64,000 bases of DNA from Alphaproteobacteria bacterium (GTDB lineage Bacteria; Pseudomonadota; Alphaproteobacteria; RF32; CAG-239). Both the position numbers and the translations under genes were made by a program. Of the stretch, positions 59,215-64,000 are shown piece by piece. Within the stretch, counting starts at the first letter, position 1; each line of letters begins with the position of its first letter. Location of the stretch: positions 1 to 64,000 of the forward strand of contig JAFUSA010000023.1 in NCBI GenBank assembly GCA_017480745.1. Reading direction: 5' to 3'. The notes beneath the pieces are model-generated. The model had not been told where the DNA came from. It saw only the letters and a list, made by a program, of their open reading frames with translations, and did no database searches.

Positions 59215-60615
59215 ATGAATATAATGGAATTGCAAAGTGTTTGGCAAAATGCCTACGGTATTGTGCCACAGCAGCTTGAAAAAATAAAAGACATTAAGCG
59301 CGTGGTTACGGCTTTTAATACCAATATAGATGCCGTGCTAAAAATTAGCGGTAAACGTTTAGCAGAATTAGCCGATAAAGTCGGACTGCAAACAAACGAT
59401 TTATTGCGTAGTGAAGCCGGCATAGATTCGGCGCAAGATGTGATTCGCGGTATTATAAAATGCTTTACCCAAGGAATTGCCGAAGAATGGCTTTGCGAGC
59501 GTCAGGCTGTTTATGAATGGATGCGCGACAATTTAGGATATGACCGTTTGCAAATGGGAGGACAAGGCGGAATTGTGGCAAATGCCTTAGCATTATCAGG
59601 AGTGCAAGAAGTTTGTGCACATACGGCATCGCACCCGCGCTTGCAAGCAAAACAATTTTTGGATTTGGATAACTTAAAAGCACTTGATGAAAACGGAGAA
59701 ATGCGCAAAGCAACAAATGTTGATCGAGCGTCAGATTTGCCCCTAATTCACTGGATTATTGAGTTTGATAAAGACGACACATTTGTTTTTGGTGGAAAAA
59801 CATATCAATGCCCGAAAGCAAACCGTTTTATTGCTACTTATGACATAGCAAATCTGAACTTACAAATTAACTCCTCTTTTGTGCAATATGTGAACAAAAA
59901 CGGCTATGATTATATGATTCTGTCCGGATACCACAATTTGACGTCCGCTCGAGATGGTGTGCAAAAAGTAAAATCAACCGTTTCACTCATCAAGCAGTGG
60001 AAAAAGCAATTTCCGCAAGGAATTATCCATTTAGAATTGGCTTCCACGCAAGATAAGGAAGTTCGCAAAGCAATAATTGAGGAAATTGCTCCACTATCTG
60101 ATTCCATCGGACTAAATGACAGGGAAGCTCTGGATGTTTTGGAAATTATTGATGCAGAAAAATATGCCTCGGTTTACGCGCAAAAAGTAACCGCACCTCA
60201 GATGTTTGAAGTTTTGAATATTTTGCGACAACATATAAAAGCTCCGCGAATTCAACTGCATATTTTCGGGCTTTATATTACCTTACAAAACAATGATTTT
60301 CGCCTAAATGCCGAACAAAACAAACGCGGAATGATGCTGGCTTCTACCATAGCAGCCACCAAAGCCGGTATCGGCAAATTGGAAAATTATGCCGACTTAT
60401 TGTGGGCGAGTCAGTTTAAAGTAGCAGAACACAGTTTGCTTGAATTGGAAGCGTTGGCAAAATATTTACACGATGAAAATATGGTTTTGAGCGGTATTTT
60501 ACAACGTGAACGCGATACTGTTATTGCCGTGCCGACCATTTTGATAGAAAAACCGTTAACTCTGGTTGGGATGGGCGATACAATCTCTTCAATTTCTCTC
60601 TTAGGGGCAAGATAA
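59215..60615 (+). CDS. ADP-dependent glucokinase/phosphofructokinase family sugar kinase
   Basis: 466 aa, full family length. Family features: AFNTNIDAVLKI (sugar-site start), LQMGGQGGIVANALAL, IEFDKDD, MILSGYHNLTSARDG, GLNDREALDVLEII, LHIFGLYITL and the C-terminal VGMGDTISSIS with the catalytic Asp of the ribokinase-like fold. These enzymes phosphorylate glucose or fructose-6-phosphate with ADP and are known mostly from archaea and animals. Whether glucose or F6P is the substrate cannot be told. The upstream ribosome binding site is weak, so coupling to the preceding gene is likely. Confidence 0.85.
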   Translation: MNIMELQSVWQNAYGIVPQQLEKIKDIKRVVTAFNTNIDAVLKISGKRLAELADKVGLQTNDLLRSEAGIDSAQDVIRGIIKCFTQGIAEEWLCERQAVYEWMRDNLGYDRLQMGGQGGIVANALALSGVQEVCAHTASHPRLQAKQFLDLDNLKALDENGEMRKATNVDRASDLPLIHWIIEFDKDDTFVFGGKTYQCPKANRFIATYDIANLNLQINSSFVQYVNKNGYDYMILSGYHNLTSARDGVQKVKSTVSLIKQWKKQFPQGIIHLELASTQDKEVRKAIIEEIAPLSDSIGLNDREALDVLEIIDAEKYASVYAQKVTAPQMFEVLNILRQHIKAPRIQLHIFGLYITLQNNDFRLNAEQNKRGMMLASTIAATKAGIGKLENYADLLWASQFKVAEHSLLELEALAKYLHDENMVLSGILQRERDTVIAVPTILIEKPLTLVGMGDTISSISLLGAR

Positions 60616-60660
60616 TTTATAAATTAAGTTGCATAATTTCGCGTATTTTGCAAAAATTGT

Positions 60661-60688
60661 TTGACTTTTGCTTTTTTTATGATAGTAT
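60661..60688 (+). promoter_or_regulatory. promoter of leader RNA D and prepilin cassette 6
   Basis: TTGACT (60661-60666), 16-base spacer, TAGTAT (60683-60688). Confidence 0.78.
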
Positions 60689-60694
60689 GACAAT

Positions 60695-60893
60695 AGAACT
60701 TCGGTTCGAGAGCCTTCGAAAGCTCTTATTCAGTTCGGTGCTTTGCATCGTTACTTTATATTGATTTATCTCCGATTTTGGGCGGGGAGCTTGCAGTGGA
60801 TGTTCAGAGCTTTATGCTTAAAGATTGCAAGGATCATTTAACTGAATATGATTTTCGAACTCTCCCGACCGTCGTTTGCGGTCAATTTTTTTT
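60695..60893 (+). ncRNA. structured leader RNA, class 2, copy D
   Basis: GAAC-UUCG-GUUC hairpin; AGAGC/GCUCU hairpin with loop UUCGAAA (60715-60721) complementary to UUUCGAA (60853-60859); AUUCAGUU (60728-60735) with AACUGAAU (60840-60847); GGUGC/GCAUC hairpin; conserved CUCCG...CGGGGAG hairpin; CUUGCAGU with AUUGCAAG around the GGATGTTCAGAG motif; terminator GACCG/CGGTC (60867-60883) and eight U (60886-60893). Compared with copies A and C every helix is kept while both strands change. Confidence 0.85.
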
Positions 60894-60924
60894 AACAAAC
60901 AATTTTAACAGAGGAGATGAAATT

Positions 60925-61551
60925 ATGAAAAACTTTGATACAAAAAATATAGATTGCCACGCTGCGCTCGCAATGACGAAAAACGGGCAAACAGATGTGC
61001 TGCAATACGGAAGAAGCATGATAGAAATGTTGGGCGTTCTTGCTATCATTGGTGTTTTGAGTGTTGGAGGTATCGCTGGATATAGCAAGGCAATGATGAA
61101 GTATAGAATTAACAAAACTATTGAGCAAATAACACTCATTGCCGGCAATATTCGCACCTTTTTTGCCCCGCAGAAGAGTTACGATGAAGTTGGTGATAAA
61201 ACAATTCTGCGTAAAGCCAAACTGGTTCCGGATGAAATGTGGGATGGTAATAACATTAAAAATGTATGGGGTGGTGTTGGAGATATTTGGGCAGAAAGTA
61301 AGTCATCAGGTGGAGATAGAAAAGCTTTTGCTATTTATTTTGAAATAGAAAAAGAAGCATGTATTGAGTTAATTACACATGATTGGACAACATCTGGTGC
61401 ATTCATTGTAGGAAGTGGAGGTTTAAACAGCATTTTAAAAGTTCCTGTTTCTATCGATGATGCCGTAAAGGAGTGTTGGGATAGTTTATATCTTTATTTT
61501 GATATAGATATTAATTCAACATATTGGCAAAATCAATTGAATCCTAACTGA
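60925..61551 (+). CDS. type IV prepilin-like protein (cassette 6)
   Basis: 208 aa. The start at 60925 follows GAGGAGATGAAATT; an in-frame start at 60778 lies inside the leader RNA. The leader peptide is 29 residues (G29-R30, Glu at +5) with CHAALAMTK as in cassette 4 and QTDVLQYGRS as in cassette 2, so it is a composite of two inserts seen elsewhere. Mature part: FFAPQKSYDEV, KAKLVPDEMW, EKEACIEL, HDW motif and late Cys (KECWDS). The shortest variable domain apart from cassette 5. Confidence 0.87.
   Translation: MKNFDTKNIDCHAALAMTKNGQTDVLQYGRSMIEMLGVLAIIGVLSVGGIAGYSKAMMKYRINKTIEQITLIAGNIRTFFAPQKSYDEVGDKTILRKAKLVPDEMWDGNNIKNVWGGVGDIWAESKSSGGDRKAFAIYFEIEKEACIELITHDWTTSGAFIVGSGGLNSILKVPVSIDDAVKECWDSLYLYFDIDINSTYWQNQLNPN
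60952..60978 (+). repeat. 27-bp repeat within the prepilin 6 leader peptide
   Basis: Identical to the complement of 50643-50669 in prepilin cassette 4; encodes the CHAALAMT part of the leader peptide. Confidence 0.7.
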
Positions 61552-61555
61552 CATA

Positions 61556-61585
61556 AAAGCCTCTCTTTTGAGAGGCTTTATCTTA
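61556..61585 (+). terminator. intrinsic terminator after prepilin cassette 6
   Basis: AAAGCCTCTC (61556-61565) and GAGAGGCTTT (61570-61579) with loop TTTT and a T-rich tail; it overlaps the start of the cysS fragment. Confidence 0.85.
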
Positions 61586-61890
61586 TATCTTTTTCCACGT
61601 AGTGCCGGTTGGAGAATCTTCCAACACAATGCCACGTGCTTTCAGATCGTTGCAAATGGCATCGGCGGTTGCCCAGTCTTTGTTTTGCTTGGCTTCCGCC
61701 CGCTTTGCTATCAGCGCTTCAATTTCCGCTGCATCATCATCCGAATTATCGCCTTTGAACCACGTTTCCGGATCATTATACAGCAAACCCAACATATACG
61801 CATCGGCACGCAACTGTGCTTTCAACTGCGCCCGTTCCTCTTTGTTTTCTGCTTTATTTAGCGCATTAACTGTTTAGTGTAAATGCGAAA
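61583..61890 (-). pseudogene. duplicated 3' end of cysS
   Basis: This 308-bp stretch matches 62615-62922, the 3' end of the intact cysS, without indels and with scattered substitutions. The frame encodes the CysRS C-terminus ([20 protein letters not shown] to TGTTWKKI), but a TAA replaces the GAA of the intact gene upstream (ETVNAL becomes stop-TVNAL), and no start follows. Homology ends abruptly at about 61890. Confidence 0.9.
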
Positions 61891-61960
61891 TTGTAAATAT
61901 CATATTGTTTTTGCCCCAAATAGCTACCAAAAATTTTCTATCCGAGCACCGTAATAAATT

Positions 61961-62521
61961 TTAGTACAATTGAGCCATATCTCTTGAGGATTTTGTTATT
62001 TTATTCTCAGGGTTTTTCTGTACTAAATAACCTTTTTTATTTATTGAAATACCCTCTCTGGCCAGATTTTGCGGATGAACATCCAAAAAGCTTTTTTCGG
62101 TTGGATTTAACGTTCCTCCCTCTGCTTGGATTCTGAGCAAATCCCTATATACCAAATGTTGTGTTATTAAACTACGCAACAAATTATTTTCACTATTAAT
62201 AACGTTACGATCCGGCGCAATACAAGATCCGCATTTATAATTTCCATTCGGAAGTTTTTCAACTTTCGGCGTTAACAAATACGGATTGATGTTGAGACCT
62301 TTTCCAGAAATGCTTACGCTGCCGTCTTCTCTGCAAATATATGTAATTTTACCATCAGGTGTTTCTCTCTCTGTAAAATTACTGTTTACATTCTCTGTTG
62401 TTGTGCGTGTGTCATCCTGACTAATATTATTTTGTGCCAATCCCGGAACGGTAGTCGCCGCAAAAAGCCCAGTCGTCAGAGCCAACTTTAACTTGAATTT
62501 TCTCAATGTTTCTTTATCCAT
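61961..62521 (-). CDS. unknown secreted protein, 186 aa, between cysS repeats
   Basis: Signal peptide at residues 1-29 (KLKLALTTGLFAATTVPGLAQ, cleavage after Ala-Gln region). The mature protein is polar, with CREDGSVSISGKGLNINPYL, and a KCGSC motif (about 97-101) that could form a disulfide or metal site, then a helical VYRDLLRIQAEGGTLNPTEKSFL. AGGAG lies upstream of the start. I recognise no family. It lies in the 0.7-kb segment bounded by the cysS 3' duplication. Confidence 0.68.
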   Translation of the reverse strand: MDKETLRKFKLKLALTTGLFAATTVPGLAQNNISQDDTRTTTENVNSNFTERETPDGKITYICREDGSVSISGKGLNINPYLLTPKVEKLPNGNYKCGSCIAPDRNVINSENNLLRSLITQHLVYRDLLRIQAEGGTLNPTEKSFLDVHPQNLAREGISINKKGYLVQKNPENKITKSSRDMAQLY

Positions 62522-62553
62522 AGCACACTCCTTGCATTTATCTGTTATTATTT

Positions 62554-62581
62554 ATTATACAGATATTTTGTATTTTGTCAA
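62554..62581 (-). promoter_or_regulatory. consensus promoter of the secreted-protein gene
   Basis: On the - strand: TTGACA (62581-62576), 16-base spacer, TATAAT (62559-62554), a perfect sigma70 consensus. Confidence 0.8.
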
Positions 62582-62614
62582 TAAATTTTTCTAAAAATTT
62601 TCTGATTTATATGC

Positions 62615-63994
62615 TTATATCTTTTTCCATGTTGTGCCGGTTGGGGAATCTTCCAACACAATGCCTCGTTCTTTTAATTGATTACGAATTGCATCAGCGG
62701 TTGCCCAATCTTTGTTTTGCTTGGCTTCCGCCCGCTTTGTTATCAAAGCTTCAATTTCCGCTGCATCATCATCCGAATTATCGCCTTTGAACCACGTTTC
62801 CGGATCATTATACAGCAAACCTAACATATACGCATCGGCACGCAACTGTGCTTTCAACTGCGCCCGTTCTTCTTTGTTTTCTGCTTTATTTAGCGCATTA
62901 ACTGTTTCGTGTAAATACGAAAGTGCCAACGGAGTATTCAAATCGTCCGCCAGAGCGGCAATAATTTTTTCGCTCGGTTCGGCTTTAATATCTGTAACAT
63001 CGGCATTTTTCAACAGCGCATTATAAAACTTATCAAGCACTGACTTGGCTTGTGATAGCCCCTCAAATGTAAAATTAAACGGCTGGTGATAATGTGTGGT
63101 TAAAAAGAGCAAACGCAAAGCTTCTGCCGGATGTTTGGCTAAAACTTCGTCAACCGTATAAAAATTGCCAAGAGATTTAGACATTTTAACACCGTTAATC
63201 ATTAGCATTCCTGTATGAACCCAATAACGTGCAAAATGCGAATCCGGATACGCACCGCAAGACTGCGCCAACTCATTTTCATGGTGCGGAAAAATCAAAT
63301 CAGAACCACCACCGTGAATATCAAAGTCATTACCCAACAGTTTAGAACTCATCGCCGAACATTCCAAATGCCACCCCGGACGACCGTAACCCCACGGACT
63401 ATCCCACCCCGGTTGGTCGGCTTCCGACGGTTTCCACAAAATAAAGTCGGCCGGATTTTTTTTATAGTCAGCCACCTCAATTCGCGCACCGGCTAACATT
63501 TCCTTCATTGAACGGCCCGAAAGTGAACCATAATCAGGCATAGAATCCACATCAAACAGAACCTGCTTTTCAGCCTCATATGCATGACCATTAGCAAGCA
63601 ATTTTTCCACCAATTTAATCATATCTGCAATATATTCGGTTGCGCGTGGACGATAATTTGGCGACAAAACATTTAGTTTTGCCATATCTTCAATATACCA
63701 ATTATAAGTTTGCTCGGTAATTTCGCGAATAGACTTGCCGGTTTCTTTATGTTTGTTTAAAATTTTGTCATCAACATCTGTAATGTTAGAAACATAGGTT
63801 ACGTGTTCCTTGCCATAAACTTGGCAAAGCAAACGATAAAGTACATCATAAACCACCGGTGTTTTGGCGTTGCCCAAATGAGCTTTGTCATAAACAGTTG
63901 GACCACAGACATACATACGAACATTATTTGCATCAATCGGAGTGAATAAATCTTTGCGTTGTTTTAATGTATTATGTAAGTATATCTGCGTCAT
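62615..63994 (-). CDS. cysS: cysteinyl-tRNA synthetase
   Basis: 459 aa, complete. Class I motifs: CGPTVYDKAHLGNAKT (HIGH region, here HLGN) and KMSKSLGNF; zinc ligands include the Cys in MYVCGPT and the LECSAMS and FPHHENE segments that bind the Cys substrate metal. It charges tRNA-Cys. Its last 308 bases are duplicated at 61583-61890. The start lies six bases from the window end, so promoter and ribosome binding site are not visible. Confidence 0.97.
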   Translation of the reverse strand: MTQIYLHNTLKQRKDLFTPIDANNVRMYVCGPTVYDKAHLGNAKTPVVYDVLYRLLCQVYGKEHVTYVSNITDVDDKILNKHKETGKSIREITEQTYNWYIEDMAKLNVLSPNYRPRATEYIADMIKLVEKLLANGHAYEAEKQVLFDVDSMPDYGSLSGRSMKEMLAGARIEVADYKKNPADFILWKPSEADQPGWDSPWGYGRPGWHLECSAMSSKLLGNDFDIHGGGSDLIFPHHENELAQSCGAYPDSHFARYWVHTGMLMINGVKMSKSLGNFYTVDEVLAKHPAEALRLLFLTTHYHQPFNFTFEGLSQAKSVLDKFYNALLKNADVTDIKAEPSEKIIAALADDLNTPLALSYLHETVNALNKAENKEERAQLKAQLRADAYMLGLLYNDPETWFKGDNSDDDAAEIEALITKRAEAKQNKDWATADAIRNQLKERGIVLEDSPTGTTWKKI

Positions 63995-64000
63995 TTTTCA

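Noticed and set aside
60778-60924. N-terminal extension of prepilin 6
   Set aside because: It would translate the leader RNA and its terminator; GAGGAG precedes ATG 60925, and the other prepilins start at the equivalent place.
61583-61825. Independent 80-aa gene
   Set aside because: It is the duplicated 3' end of cysS with no proper start and an upstream in-frame stop.

Overview
The window looks like part of the chromosome of an AT-rich, probably host-associated, anaerobic or microaerophilic alphaproteobacterium. That placement rests on the gene set and order (bamE divergent from a DUF177/YceD gene, map-radC, rpmF-plsX-fabH, tsaD beside a mitofilin-like gene, an RquA-like methyltransferase, a short HPr kinase), not on a 16S sequence. 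Promoters I can read are sigma70-like, mostly TTGACA/T, a 16-base spacer and a TATAAT-like box.

Layout. 1-2160: tail of a 5S rRNA gene, then a structured leader RNA and two unknown genes. 2163-6700: prepilin cassette, then the start of the dcw cluster (ftsI, ftsL, rsmH, mraZ, with MraZ boxes). 6850-11250: decayed cassette, HAD protein, small unknown genes, a large secreted Cys-rich protein, a truncated leader RNA. 11280-25300: FtsK-like ATPase, bamE, yceD, RquA-like enzyme, NarL-type regulator, cmk, tspO, map, radC, comF, sucDC, sufE-sufT-sufS. 25450-28040: rplU-rpmA-obgE-rsfS-rlmH. 28044-38530: prepilin cassette, phosphoethanolamine-transferase-like protein, sucrose-phosphate-synthase-like enzyme, tRNA-Ser, DUF2130 protein, tRNA-Leu, corA, hdeD-like, greA, prepilin cassette. 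38729-49802: nuclease-like protein, tsaE, hprK, mlaEF, radA, cvpA, rpmF-plsX-fabH, and a STAS/SpoIIE partner-switching pair. 49929-64000: three more prepilin cassettes among an HNH-like unknown protein, adk-secY, nth, tsaD, a mitofilin-like protein, an ADP-dependent sugar kinase, and cysS with a duplicated 3' end.

The most striking content is a dispersed cassette family. Six unlinked prepilin genes share a near-identical N-terminus and differ C-terminally. Each has its own promoter followed by a leader RNA of about 170-200 nt that ends in an intrinsic terminator just before the ribosome binding site. Nine leader copies (six complete, three truncated) fall into two sequence classes with one shared architecture: a 5' hairpin with a GUAA or UUCG loop, a second hairpin whose loop pairs with a distal segment, a private 8-bp long-range helix, a conserved hairpin whose 3' strand can alternatively pair next to the terminator, then the terminator. 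The paired segments differ completely in sequence between copies yet stay complementary, which is direct covariation evidence. One copy (37468-37640) has lost both long-range pairings and looks chimeric. I recognise no known riboswitch or RNA family here; attenuation control of pilin expression is an inference. The cleaved N-terminal leader peptides of the prepilins also carry in-frame palindromic inserts.

Other notable points: a SucD whose phosphohistidine position is Tyr, a perfect 14-bp inverted repeat enclosing the tspO ribosome binding site and start codon, an ADP-dependent sugar kinase in a bacterium, and a 308-bp cysS 3'-end duplication flanking a small secreted-protein gene.
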